DNA of 64,000 nt from Azolla caroliniana (Eukaryota; Polypodiophyta). Below are positions 1 to 10,772 of the stretch, piece by piece. The stretch spans positions 10,602,001 to 10,666,000 of the forward strand of contig JBHGNT010000002.1 of the NCBI GenBank assembly GCA_043228905.1, written 5' to 3'. Below the pieces are notes generated by a model that was not told the origin of the DNA, ran no database searches, and saw only the letters and a list, made by a program, of their open reading frames with translations. The position numbers and the translations under genes were made by a program. Positions within the stretch are counted from its first letter, which is position 1, and every line of letters starts with the position of its first letter.

Positions 1-127
1 TAGTAATTGTCACAAGTAAATTCCTGGAACGATAATTGATGGGGGATCCGGAGTAAACGTCACGAGTAAAAATACGTGTGACAAATTAGGAAATTGAGAA
101 TGGGAACCATGCCCATTCTGGTTAAGG

Positions 128-1260
128 ATGGCGGATATGAGCTCAGTCCGACCAATAGGACTCATCCAAAACCTAGAAATCACCATGGGAGATCATGCTT
201 TCCAAATATCGGCAGAATTTAAAGATGTATTCGCCTTGTCCTATGAAGATATGAAGGGACTACACCTGAAGTTCTATCAACATCAAATTCACCTCAGCAA
301 AGACGTGAAACTGGTGGCTCAAAGGCATTACCGAATGAAGCCCAAGTATGCGATTAAAGTAAAGGAGGAAATTGACAAATGATTAAGAGTTGGCTTTATC
401 CGACTAGTCAAGCAAGCTACGTGGCTCAACGCAATTGTGGTAGTACCCAAAAAGAATGGGAAAATTTGAGTTTGTGTGGAGCATTTGGATCACCTCCGTA
501 TGTGTTTGGAGAAATGATGTAACTTGCGCTTAAGCCTGAACGCGAAAAAGTGTGCCTTCGGAATAGCAAACGATGCCCTATTGGGTCACATCATCAGTAA
601 GGACGGAATTGCCATAGATACAAACAAAGTAAAAGCTATACTAGCAGCACCCGCACTAGCAAATGCAAAGGCATTAAGCAAATTTCTTGTTTAGATCCGG
701 TGGCACAGTCGGATGCTCCGGTATTTGGCAGATTTTGCCACACCATTACATGCCCCGGTGCATCAACTATCATTCCAATGGATGGAGTAGGGGGAAAAGG
801 CTTACTGAGGCTTAAAAGTAATGCTATCTCAGGCCCCAGTGGTTCAACCACTGGACTGTACAATAGAGTTTCACGTTTTTGTAGATGCCTCAAACATTGC
901 AATTAGCAACGTACAAATGCAGCTGACGGAGGCAAACTGGTACTGGCCGGTATACTACGCGAGCCTAAAACACTCTAAGGCAGAAGGGAACTAGTCGACT
1001 ATAGAATGGGAAGCATTGGGAATGGTATACAACGTTACAAAATATAGCCACTATTAGTTGGGGCGGAAATTCTCATTCCATGTAGATCATTCGGTGCTAA
1101 TATACTTGGTCTCCAAAGCCTCATTAACAGGAAAATTAGCTAGATGGACTCTACTTCTACAAGAGTTTGAGTTCGATATTTATCATCGACCTGGCGTCTA
1201 GCACGCCATAACAGATTACTTAAGCCAGTTAGAGTCTAGAGAAATAGGTGTCAGAGTATA
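128..1260 (+). pseudogene. Ty3/gypsy pol: protease remnant, reverse transcriptase and RNase H, internally deleted
   Basis: Positions 128-382 carry the segment before the reverse transcriptase fingers, with DVFALSYEDM, HQIHL and PKYAIKVKEEIDK visible. The reading continues past a TGA at about 380 into a PKKNGK motif near 450. The next recognisable text, from about 490, is the thumb end (NAKKCAFG), so the catalytic YxDD part of the palm is missing. From about 860 the RNase H region follows (FVDAS, EWEALGMV, DHSVLIYL and the closing YHRPG), interrupted by in-frame stops. It cannot encode an active enzyme. Confidence 0.8.
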
Positions 1261-1282
1261 GGACGAATTTCCGGATGCCCAA

Positions 1283-2335
1283 TTGTTTCAAGTCGCAGCC
1301 GACGAATCAACAACCAAGGTGCTTCAATCTAAAGGCAAATGGATTACAAACATGCAACAGTTCTTAGGTATTGTCCTACCACCAGAAGAGATGAGTCAAG
1401 ATGATCAGAAGCGGTTGGCAGTCCAGAGCCGACACTTTTGTGTCATACAAGACATGATGTATCACAAAGGAGCGGATGGAATATGGAGATGAGCGGTTCG
1501 AAGCGACGAGAAGGATGTGGTGTTAGGGAAGCTCATTGTGGAGTAACCGGCAAACACTATGCCAGAGAGGCCACAACCAGGAAGATGTGGCGGAGCGGCT
1601 TGTGGTGGCCAACCACCCTGAAAGATGTCATCCCATATTGTCGTCAATGTGGCTTATGTCAGAGAATGGACCAACAAACGGAGCAGGCATAGATGCCTGC
1701 CCCACCAACCGATGCTACCACTGGAATTGTTCTAGAAGTGGGGATTGGATTTTGTCGGGTTATTCAAGCCAACGGCAACACGTACCAATAATAGGTACAT
1801 CATAGTCGCCATAAATTACTGCACCAAATGGGTAGAAACTAAGGCACTACAAGATAACACAATAGCTTCAACCGCGGAATTTTTGTATGAGAACATTTGG
1901 TGTAGGTTTGGATGTCTGATTGAATTAATCAGTGATCAAGGAGGGCACTTCATCGGCCAAGTCGTAGAGATCTTGACATTGTTTTATGCCATCGTACATA
2001 AGAGAAGCACCCCATACTACTCGCAGGCTAACGGATTAGCCAAATCTACAAAAAAGACACTCCAGAACATTTTGAAGATAATTGGGAATAAGAATCGAAT
2101 GGATTGGGATACAAAGTTGCAAACTACATTGTGGGTGTATCGAATGAGTTATAAGACAAGCATCCGGTCGACACCATTCCGGCTGGCTTTCGGATTGGAA
2201 GCGGTGATGCTGATGGAATTCCAAATTCCGAGTTTATGCGTGCAAGTACACGAACGGCTGAACAAACAAGAGTCGGAACGGATGCGATTGGAGAAATTTC
2301 TCGAACTCGAAGAACATCGATCATCAGCACAATAG
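1283..2335 (+). pseudogene. Ty3/gypsy integrase, broken, with a catalytic Glu replaced by Lys
   Basis: The order is an N-terminal linker (1283-1492), an HHCC zinc finger in another frame (about 1510-1692, H-x7-H and CRQCGLC visible), then the catalytic core (1745-2335). The first Asp lies in LDFVG near 1747 and the second in SDQGGHF near 1932. At the third acidic position of the D,D-35-E triad the motif reads LAKSTKKTL, so Lys stands where Glu is expected. Frameshifts fall near 1500 and 1700. The core after 1745 is otherwise open for 196 codons. Confidence 0.85.
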
Positions 2336-2672
2336 TGGTGGAGCTAAGGCCGGTGGAGAGCGCACTAGTGGAACGACCAGAAGCGGTACAAACGGTTCAG
2401 ACAGAACCAGAGCTACAAAGACAAACTCAACCGGGTCCCACCAATTAGCAAATAAATGAGGCAGACAACAGACCGGAGAATCTGCAAAACCAAGAAGAAG
2501 GAACACATGAAGAACATGTGTTTCAGCTGTTAAGGGACGCTAGAGGAAAACATTTAGAACTGCTGGAGGTGGCGCAAGTGTTCGCGGAGATCACCGAATA
2601 CGATACCTGCCAACAACTGGTTGAATGGCTAGGGCAACAGGTTACCGGGGTGACGATGCGGATGGCAACGTA
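2336..2672 (+). pseudogene. Tail region after the Ty3/gypsy integrase
   Basis: A frame overlapping the integrase end (from 2236) continues with one TAG at 2446-2448 to a TAA near 2670. It is rich in Glu, Gln and Arg and has no domain I recognise. It follows the integrase directly, so it is probably the polyprotein C-terminus shifted by an indel near 2300. The call rests on position only. Confidence 0.4.
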
Positions 2673-2820
2673 ACAGAAGAAATGGGTCGGCCTGCGCACT
2701 TTGAAAGAGAAGACGGAGGTTACGACCAGACAACTGACAGACCCGGGGGCTTCATTGTCAATACTTGTATGATAGCACGTGAGTTCATCAAAAGGGGTTT
2801 AAATTGACCACTGAGATCCA

Positions 2821-3002
2821 GAATGTATATATATAATGGTATAAATAAATATTTGAAAATATATCTACATAAGGGTATTATCAATTATGCTAGAGAAAAA
2901 AATGACATAAGCCCGTGAAATATTAAATATTTCAATGAGATAGTAAAGCATATATTATGCAAATAATGCTCAAATTTGGAGTAGCATATATACATACATA
3001 CA

Positions 3003-3034
<32 letters not shown>

Positions 3035-3241
3035 CATGCATGCATGCATATATACCTACATTGAAACATTACATCCATGATTCATATTCTATGTATATAC
3101 ACACATTACACCCATTTATACATGCATACTGACTAAATATGAATATATTATGTTTGTAAAATATATATTACCATATGTAAATACATACATACACATACAT
3201 AAATACATTACATACTACATATATAAATACATGCATATACA

Positions 3242-3275
<34 letters not shown>

Positions 3276-3535
3276 ATGCATACATGCTACATACATATAA
3301 GAATAAGCCATATATATTGACATACATATATACATGATACACACATAAAAATTACATATTACATATATACATATACATTCTTACAAACATATTTTATATA
3401 TTACATATTACACGCATATATTATTATACGCACAATTATACAAAAGTATACAAAAACATATATAAATACCAAACACAAAAAATATACATACATAAATAAA
3501 TTACATATTACATATACACATACACATAAATATAT
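2821..3535. repeat. AT-rich region with TACA/CATA microsatellite
   Basis: Bases 2821-2985 are plain AT-rich sequence without a gene. From about 2990 the tetranucleotide CATA/TACA is repeated, with pure runs at about 2990-3031 and 3238-3271 and degenerate runs between. The same composition resumes after 14.1 kb, so the 3.87-14.08 kb transposon appears to sit inside one long microsatellite tract. Confidence 0.85.
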
Positions 3536-3813
3536 AAGATTACATATTATAGATGGGTGTTGCCATGAGAAGAGAGTGGAGGATGTCTATACTGAATTTG
3601 GGTTGTATGAGGCTCACGTGGAGGGTATGTGGTCGAGTAATGCTATGCTCATCGAATAATGTGGTGTTTTAGAGTTTTTTTGTTGTTTCCTTTACAAATG
3701 TTATTTTCTTTTCGACATGCAAGTTGGCCTGTAAGATATGAGTTGTATATTATCCTATGTACATTGCCTTAACTAATGGAAGTAGCTTTTTTTTGGGAAG
3801 ATTACATATTATA
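3536..3813 (+). mobile_element. 5'-truncated LINE 3' end with a 16-bp target-site duplication
   Basis: A 246-bp unique segment (3552-3797) interrupts the microsatellite. It is bracketed by identical 16-bp copies of AAGATTACATATTATA at 3536-3551 and 3798-3813. Its last ~30 bases (TAACTAATGGAAG, then a T run and GGG) closely match the 3' end of the full LINE at about 10,700-10,742. Together these mark target-primed insertion of a 3' fragment of the same LINE family. No coding sequence is left. There is no poly(A) tail. Confidence 0.88.
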
Positions 3814-3873
3814 TGTATTACAAATTCACATACATGCAAACAAGTTACATATATTACACACACACCATGGTGT

Positions 3874-3976
3874 CTAACTACTACCAAATATTAAAGAGGG
3901 CAAGTGAGGGAATCGCGGAGAGGGACGGTGCAGGTCGCTAGATGAGGGCGTGTGCGATCTGCACCGTCCAATGTGG
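3874..3976 (+). repeat. Left terminal inverted repeat of the MULE
   Basis: The first ~65 bases match the reverse complement of the right end with about three mismatches, and similarity continues more weakly to about 100 bases. The repeat itself folds: a GGACGGTGCAGGTCGC arm near 3923 pairs with GCGATCTGCACCGTCC near 3954, one mismatch apart. Confidence 0.85.
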
Positions 3977-4008
3977 CTGTGGAAAAGGCGCGAAAAAGCG
4001 CGCCAATT

Positions 4009-4071
4009 AAAGAGGGAGCCCGTCTCATTAAAGAAGGGCTCCACTTTGTGAAAGGGAGCCCTTCTCATTAG
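4009..4071 (+). repeat. Left subterminal repeats of the MULE (GGGAGCCC-type)
   Basis: Three copies of an AAAGGGAGCCCGTCTCATT-like unit lie just inside the left inverted repeat. The same unit occurs inverted just inside the right end and again ahead of the transposase. Subterminal repeats in this position usually bind transposase; here that is an inference from placement. Confidence 0.65.
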
Positions 4072-4082
4072 TTTGAGGGAAG

Positions 4083-4089
4083 TATAAAA
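4083..4089 (+). promoter_or_regulatory. Candidate TATA box at the MULE left end
   Basis: TATAAAA lies about 210 bp inside the left terminus and points inwards. A GC-richer leader follows, ending at a possible splice donor (GAG|GTAGGT, near 4250). If used, the transcript would run towards the transposase with the LINE lying in its first intron. No matching acceptor was identified with confidence. Confidence 0.45.
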
Positions 4090-4310
4090 ACCCTTTTTTT
4101 GTCATTTTTTTCCTGTTTGCAAACAAGAAGCGTGAGGTTGAGGGTTTAGGGTTTTTGAGCGAGGCGCACCACCTGCTGTCTGCGAGCACCTGTTGCAGAC
4201 ATCTTCAGCGAGGCACAACACCTGTTGTCCGCGAGCACCTACAGTCCAGAGGTAGGTATCATATTCCTTCTATTAGGTTTAGGTTTTTATTATGTATCAT
4301 ATTCCTTCTA

Positions 4311-4662
4311 TTAGGTTTAGGGCTTATTCCATGTCATAAAAACCAGCAACCTAATATGGATGATTGCTTGAACCTAATATGATTTTATTCCTTCTATTGT
4401 GTCTTCAAGCAATCAACCATGATTTTGAGTAGACATGGAATATAAATAATATTTGTCTATGTGTATTTAAGCAATCATAATCCATATTAGGTTTAGGTTT
4501 TATTCCATGTCATAAAAACCATCAACCTAATATGGATGATTGCTTGAACCTAATATGATTTTATTCCTTCTATTGTGTCTTCAAGCAATCAGCCATGATT
4601 TTGAGTAGACATGGAATAAAAATAATACTTGTCTATGTGTATTCAAGCAATCATCATCCATA
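4311..4662. repeat. 176-bp tandem duplication in the MULE left arm
   Basis: Two copies of a 176-bp unit (4311-4486 and 4487-4662) begin TTAGGTTTAGG, and a third partial copy starts at 4663. The copies differ at a few positions. There is no coding content. From 4663 to 5620 I see only AT-rich sequence without a gene or motif. Confidence 0.8.
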
Positions 4663-5623
4663 TTAGGTTTTTACCCTACAATAGAAGAAATAGGTCTTTA
4701 TTCTTGAAAGAAACAATTCCCCAAACATAATACTTTTTCTTAAGGGAATGTATGTTACAAAAAAATATAAACATTTTATAACACAAAATTTGAATTAGCT
4801 AATGTTTAAATTAACAATGCTTGAATTTGCCCATCTACATAAATGCCAACATTTGAATGTCATTATTTGAATGCCAACATTTGAATGCTTTAATTTGCCC
4901 ATGTGATTCATGCATTATTGGGCTTTTTTATGCCCACATTTGAAGGTCAAATCTCAAATTTTGTATACATTCTTTGTGTTTTTTCTCCCCAAATAATAGT
5001 AATGTAATGAATGCCTTACTAAAAAAAGTTGTGTGCTATGTAAGTCTATGTAAGTATGTTTTAAGTTGGAAGTAAAACGTTGTGTCCATTATAGTATTCT
5101 AAATGATAAATGATAAATTCTTGCTGAATGAAATTAGGATTCTCCATGAAGATCAACTATTTGTCATGGACTCATGAACTATGACTATGATTTAAAACGT
5201 ATCATTATTATGGCTATTTCCCTTAATTTAGAATGTGCCCTCTATGTATATATATTACAAAAACTAAAATAAAAACTGCAAGTAGCATTCATGAATTTTA
5301 AATTATTGACATTGATATGTTAGAATTTGTTAAGATTGATCTATTTTTTGAAATCATTGACAATTTTTGTCCATTCCAAAATCCTTAACACTAATGTATT
5401 GTGTAGAAACAATAGGATAGACTCAAGTATTCTTGAATTTAAAGACAAACATATGGTGATGTTTTGGACTCTACCAATTACTAAGGAAACATTAAAGGAA
5501 TTTATGTAAAAGTGAAAATCAAGCATAACATAAGAATATGCACATTTATTACAAGCCATGAACACATGAAACCCATATTATGTGTAACGAAAAATGTATA
5601 TTGGTTCTAGGTAACAAGTGTCA

Positions 5624-5638
5624 ATATATAAGATCAAC
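5624..5638. repeat. LINE target-site duplication, left copy
   Basis: ATATATAAGATCAAC is found here and again at 10758-10772, immediately flanking the LINE. The right copy adjoins an (AT)n run, so its outer edge is uncertain by a few bases. Confidence 0.8.
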
Positions 5639-5770
5639 TCCCCTAGTTCTTTCGTAAGTCCCAAGGAACGACCTAAGGTGACACCAAGCACCCAAGAGAA
5701 AGTTCTCATTAAAGCTTACAAAACAGGGAAACGCAGATGAATAAGTCATGTAAAGACCCTAATAAGGAGC

Positions 5771-6424
5771 TTGAGTGGAACGACACCCAATGCAGAAGAA
5801 GCAACCCAAGGCAGAAGTGTGAATGTCACGCCTCAAATCATAGTCGTCCCGGACACAAATGAGTGTGCTTCCTCTAGCCAAGACCTTGAACCACACCCAC
5901 AAAACGCCTTGAAATGGCTAGGTTTAGGGCTGAAGGCAGTGGAAAAAATAATGGTACATGTATCAACGGTGCACAATAACGGAGTTCCGACGACCTCAAT
6001 CTCCTTTCCACTCTTGCTTCCGACTCAGGAAGATTGGTCGAAATCCAAGATTAAAGATATGTTATGTAGCCAAGCAGCGTGCTTTGTAGCACAAATAAGA
6101 GATGAAGAGCTCATGAATGAACTAAAGCAACATTGGCATAACACTGAATTCTGGTGCACCATGGATGAAGAGGACCCCCATCTTTGCCACATCCACCTGC
6201 GGACTATCATAAACACCCAACTAACTCCAAGCTTTGTCTATTTCTATGAGAAGCATGAAGGGGCGATTGAAGCCCACAAGATAGCCCACAAACTCCACTC
6301 ATGGATGTGGACCACTATTCCATCCCTGGAAATGTCTGGATGTCTAAATGGTGAGTGCTCCCCACTCACGACCTGTTGTACAAAGCACCAGGCACAACTG
6401 GCAACCTCCCACCCCATTCCATGA
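5771..6424 (+). CDS. LINE ORF1 protein, unrecognised type
   Basis: An uninterrupted 217-codon frame lies between the LINE leader and ORF2, the position of ORF1 in L1-like elements. ORF1 products usually bind the element RNA. I see neither the CCHC knuckles nor the RRM common in plant LINE ORF1 proteins. The middle is rich in Trp, His and charged residues, and the last 30 residues hold several Cys. Its TGA (6422-6424) overlaps the ORF2 ATG at 6421 as ATGA. The true start could lie slightly upstream. The function is assigned from position only. Confidence 0.6.
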   Translation: MSGTTPNAEEATQGRSVNVTPQIIVVPDTNECASSSQDLEPHPQNALKWLGLGLKAVEKIMVHVSTVHNNGVPTTSISFPLLLPTQEDWSKSKIKDMLCSQAACFVAQIRDEELMNELKQHWHNTEFWCTMDEEDPHLCHIHLRTIINTQLTPSFVYFYEKHEGAIEAHKIAHKLHSWMWTTIPSLEMSGCLNGECSPLTTCCTKHQAQLATSHPIP

Positions 6425-9400
6425 GTATGAAGATTATAACATGGAACGTGCAAGGACTCAGAAGTAGACTAGATCAACAAAATAGATGGAAACTGAGAAG
6501 GGATCTTGAAGAACATTTACTAGGGAGTGGTGCTGACATCATCATGTTGCAGGAACACCACCTCGATAGCACACAGTTAAAGGAAGTCGGAGACCTTCTA
6601 CCAGGATCATGGCGAACGATTTGGGAGCCAACAATTGGGGAGGATGGAAATCATGGTGGTATTTGCACTTTGATTCGGAAACATCTAGCCCAAGGCTTAA
6701 TACACCAAGAATCACTTATACCTGGTAGGGCACATTTTTGCATGCTGACCATCCAAGGGCAACGATGGAACTTCATGAATGTTTATGCTCCAAACAATAG
6801 AACAGAAAGAGCAACATTCTGGGACCGCATCCGCCTACAAGTAGTGGGTGTGGAAGAGTGGTGTATTGGAGGGGATTTTAATATGATCGAATCCATTCAT
6901 AATAGCTCCAACAACAACCCCATAGTTCTACAAGGAAGGGAACGCAAACAATGGGAGAAGCTATGTGTCCACCTTAACCTGTGAGACATCTGGCATTCTG
7001 CCAACTTCCAACGAAAAAGGGACTCTCTCCTATTCTCCCGATTAGACGGGCGGAATAGTGGACCCACCCTATCTCGCATTGACCGCATTTATGTGGGGGA
7101 GGCTTTAGAAGTGAAGGGAGGGTGGTGTCGCATAACTGCAGGCACAACTTTCTCTGACCATTACCCGGTAGCTGGTCATTTTAAATTGCACCAAAAATGG
7201 GGCCCATTCCAGACTCGCATCCCACACACTATTTAGACACTTATAGACGTGAAGGACCAACTATCCAACCAATGGTCATTACCCGTCAATGGCTCATCAA
7301 CATCAGACAAACTTTTAGCTAAATTAACAAGAGCCTCTACTCTCCTACATGAGATTGTCAAGACCAGACGCAAGGATGCTCAGGAGAAGCAACATAGGAC
7401 AAAACGGGGACTAATAGCCTTACAACGCCTCGAACAGAGATACCCATCCTGTAGTTGGATCGCAGGACAAGTTGCCACGGCCAAACAGGAACTTAGCATG
7501 GCAGAAAAGGCAATATATGACATGGAGTTTCATGGCAGCATGGCGCGATGGATTCGAGTAGGGGACAAAACCACAAAGGAATTCTTCCGCTCCAAAGGCC
7601 CGAGGCATGCTAGAACTGTGATGCGCAGCCTCAACCGGGAGGATGGAACAACCACTGAGGATGGCGACGAAATGAGGAATATTGCCACAAGGTATTATAG
7701 CCGCCTACTTACCGAAGACATGATAGCTATAGGGGAAGACATAAGCGATGATATTATCCTCCAAAGCATAAGTCACACCGGAAATGAATACCTGGCTCGT
7801 GCATCCTCTATCAATCATTGAGATATGGGAGGCCCTCACTGATTTAGATGCTGAGAGCTGCCCCAGAATTGACGGTCTCACCCCGCACTTTTTCACATGC
7901 CTTGGGGCACTATTAAAGAAGAGCTCCTCTAGGCATATGAGGAGATCATCACTTCTGGAAGCATGCCAGAGGAATTTGGACAGGGGATGATACATCTCAT
8001 TCCTAAAAGTGGTGGGAATGCCAACGACATTCACAAGTGGCGGCCCATTACTCTTCTCAATACTGTCTATAAGTTGCTCGCAAAAATCGTGGCACGCCGT
8101 TTAACTCCACTTCTCCCTCAACTCATTCATCCGTCGCAGACAGGTTTCGTTAGAAATCGGAGCATCCTAGACAACCTCTTCTCATTTTGCCAAGCAATAG
8201 CCCTTGCCAAGCAGTGGTGCTACTAGATTTTGAGAAAGCCTATGACAGGGTATGCTGGAACTTTCTAGAAAGTGTGATGAGGAAACTCGGCTTTCAAGAG
8301 ACATGGATCAAAGGCATTGTAGGATTTTATAGGAATGGCAGTAGTTGCGTTTCGCTGGCAGGTGAAAGGGGCCCCTTTTTCCGAATATCCCGCTCTGTAC
8401 GGCAGGGATGTCCACTAGCTCCATCCTTATTTCTATTATACGCCGAAGCACTCTCTTGCTTTCTCAACTCGCGGCATCTCAACCTACGTGGTCTTCCCAT
8501 ACCTCATTCTTACCAAAGCATCCTGGATATAGAATTTGCAGATGACACAGTAGTCTACCTGCAAGGGGACCTGGAAAACCTCCAAAAGCTAGAAAGTGGG
8601 CTAGTTTTATTTTGCAAGCAATCCAACGCCATGATCAATTGGCACAAATCCTGTGCAATATGGCTCTCTCAGGAAACACATCTGGCGTGGCACCCACACC
8701 CCGCTTTCAAGTGGATCAATCAAGGAGCGAGCACCAAATATTTGGGCTTCCAAATTGGCTTCAACATACCGCCGGAGACTATGATTGCACCCGTTATCCT
8801 TTCCATTCGACAAAAGTTGATACATTGGAGCTTTAACAAATTGTCGCTAGCAGGTCGCATCATAGTGGCAAATCAGGTACTCCTCGCAACAGCATGGTAC
8901 AGTCTATCATGCTGGACAATCTCCAAGGAAAGTATACATCAGATTCAACGACTGGTCCGCAACTACATTTGGTCTGGTAAGGAAGACCATGTAGCTCGCG
9001 CCAAGGTGGCGTGGCCTGTACTCACAACGCCTACGTCGAGAGGGGGATTGGGTCTTATTGATCCCCTTTCACAATCGAAAGCCTTACTTGCCAAATTTGT
9101 GGTGCGAGGACTCCAACCAGGAAATGATTGTTGGAAAATGCTACTGAGGTTACGTTTCACTTACTTTAGGCCATGAAAAGGGGTCAATTGGGTCCCCCAA
9201 ACGGGATGGATTCTAAACATGGATCTCAAACCTAGTTTCTCCCGCCATTTGGAGGACAGATTCAGTGCATCCATGTGGAAGGCATGGTGTGACATTCGTC
9301 GGGGGCTCCAATGTGATCAACCGAGATCCGAACCTGCTTGGCTCAGTCAACGTATCCTATGGAACCCATGTCTCAAGGATGAATCTAATCAACTACTAGG

Positions 9401-10691
9401 ATCACGTAAGGGGTTGTCATGGGGATACATTGCAGAAGGTCCAGGCAAAAGTATAGAATGTTGGCAACGGTTTATGTTAATGCCACTACAGGATCAAGCG
9501 AACATACTCCATGGAATTAGGGGCGGATGGACTATGAGATCAGAAATCATTAACACGCTACTGATTAGGGAATCTGCTACACAAAGGACGACAATGGAGA
9601 AATGGATAGGCCACGAGGAGGAGGGCTCTCTGATTCCGAGAGGTAGGGGATCACCAGACATACTCGAAGGCCATGAATTGCGAGACACTGAGACACCCAC
9701 ACAGAATAACGCCATTCGAGTACTTGTGTACACTGGTCATAAATGGATTGTAGATCCTGATCCGATCAAAGTACAACCCGATTGGCATATATGTACTCAT
9801 GAAAACACATGGCTACGTAAGGTCAGTTGGGACCCTTTGCAATGGACATGGCGTGATCCCTACGCGGGGCAAGGAAGCAAACTCATCCCTTTCTTCCAAT
9901 TCACAACTAGATTGGGTCGCCACATTCTAGCTGCTCAAGTCGCCCGAGAACCGGCTGTTGCGAAGGTCTGGCACACATTTCAAGTTCCCTCCGCAATAAT
10001 CACCAAGTTTTGGCAGAAAATCTGGAAGCAACAACACGTGAGGCGAATTACCACTTTCCAATGGCTGTTAATACATAAGTCTCTACCGGTGGGAGCATGA
10101 CAACGTGGGAACCTTAGCTCTCCTAATTGTGTAGAGTGCCCACATGCAGTAGAATCCATACGACACACTCTGTGGGACTGCCCAACGTCCCATAGAATAT
10201 GGCGGGGGGTTGGCCGCTTGTTGCAATTATGCCAAGTGCAAGGTTCAATCAAGTGGGGAAATATATGTTGGCTATCATGGCAGGCTGCAATTGGCCGATA
10301 CGAGCATCAGGAGGAGGGGATGACTTTGGTGATAAAAGCACAAGAGGTTCTTTTCTCCTCCAGCGGAAATGTCCACTATTTTCCTCTTAATGACAAATCT
10401 CAAGAGGTGTTGGAATTGGTCAGCCCAATAACCCTTTGGATTCTATGGAAACAATGATGTAGGCAAGTCTTCTCCAACCAAACCACCCATCCAACAAGGT
10501 TACTGCAAGAGATATGGAGTGAAATTGTAGCCACTCTGAAGAGCCAATATGATGTCCTTAAAGGTGGCTCCGAGGGAGTTGAAAGACAATGCATAGCCTT
10601 CATCCAACAATGGTCGTCCTCTCCCTTTCTTGAGTCAGTGGGCTTCCACATTAGATGGAACTATCGCGTCCCTTTAGGGATTTGTACATAA
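6421..10691 (+). pseudogene. LINE ORF2: endonuclease, reverse transcriptase and zf-RVT, broken
   Basis: The apurinic endonuclease domain (6421-7200) shows TWNVQGL, LQEHH, GGDFNMI, SRIDRIYV and SDHYPV. The reverse transcriptase follows, with HKWRPITLLN near 8035, LDFEKAYDRV near 8225, RQGCPLAP near 8400 and the catalytic FADD near 8535. A CxxC...H...C zinc motif of the zf-RVT type sits near 10,120-10,180. Breaks seen are a TGA at 6982, TAG at 7234, frameshifts near 7795, 7910 and 8212, a TAG near 7930, and TGA at 9174, 10098 and 10455. Most of the protein therefore lies in two frames. The copy cannot make the full enzyme. Confidence 0.9.
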
Positions 10692-10757
10692 TCGTCTCAT
10701 TTGTAAAATTTTATAACTAATGGAAGGAGTTTTTTTTTGGAATATATATATATATAT

Positions 10758-10772
10758 ATATATAAGATCAAC
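10758..10772. repeat. LINE target-site duplication, right copy
   Basis: Same 15 bases as 5624-5638, preceded by the (AT)n end of the LINE. Confidence 0.8.

Larger units (their letters stand above)
1..2820 (+). mobile_element. Ty3/gypsy retrotransposon relic without visible LTRs
   Basis: The stretch reads, in order, as the end of a protease region, the start of reverse transcriptase, the end of reverse transcriptase, RNase H, the integrase zinc finger and the integrase core of a Ty3/gypsy polyprotein. It changes frame several times and has lost most of the reverse transcriptase palm. No LTR, primer site or polypurine tract is visible. The right edge is an AT-rich microsatellite, and the left edge lies outside the window. 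It differs from the gypsy lineage at 35-49 kb. Confidence 0.85.
5639..10757 (+). mobile_element. Full-length L1-like LINE inserted in the MULE
   Basis: The element contains a short leader, ORF1, and ORF2 with endonuclease, reverse transcriptase and a C-terminal zinc motif, followed by a short 3' tail. It is flanked by a 15-bp target duplication. Both reading frames can be followed from end to end, with ORF2 broken by stops and frameshifts. The 3' end is a T run then GGA and (AT)n instead of poly(A). Confidence 0.88.

Noticed and set aside
4130-4160. GTTTAGGGTTTTT resembling the plant telomere repeat
   Set aside because: Single copies, not tandem TTTAGGG. Similar words near 36,650 and 61,400 are LTR sequence.
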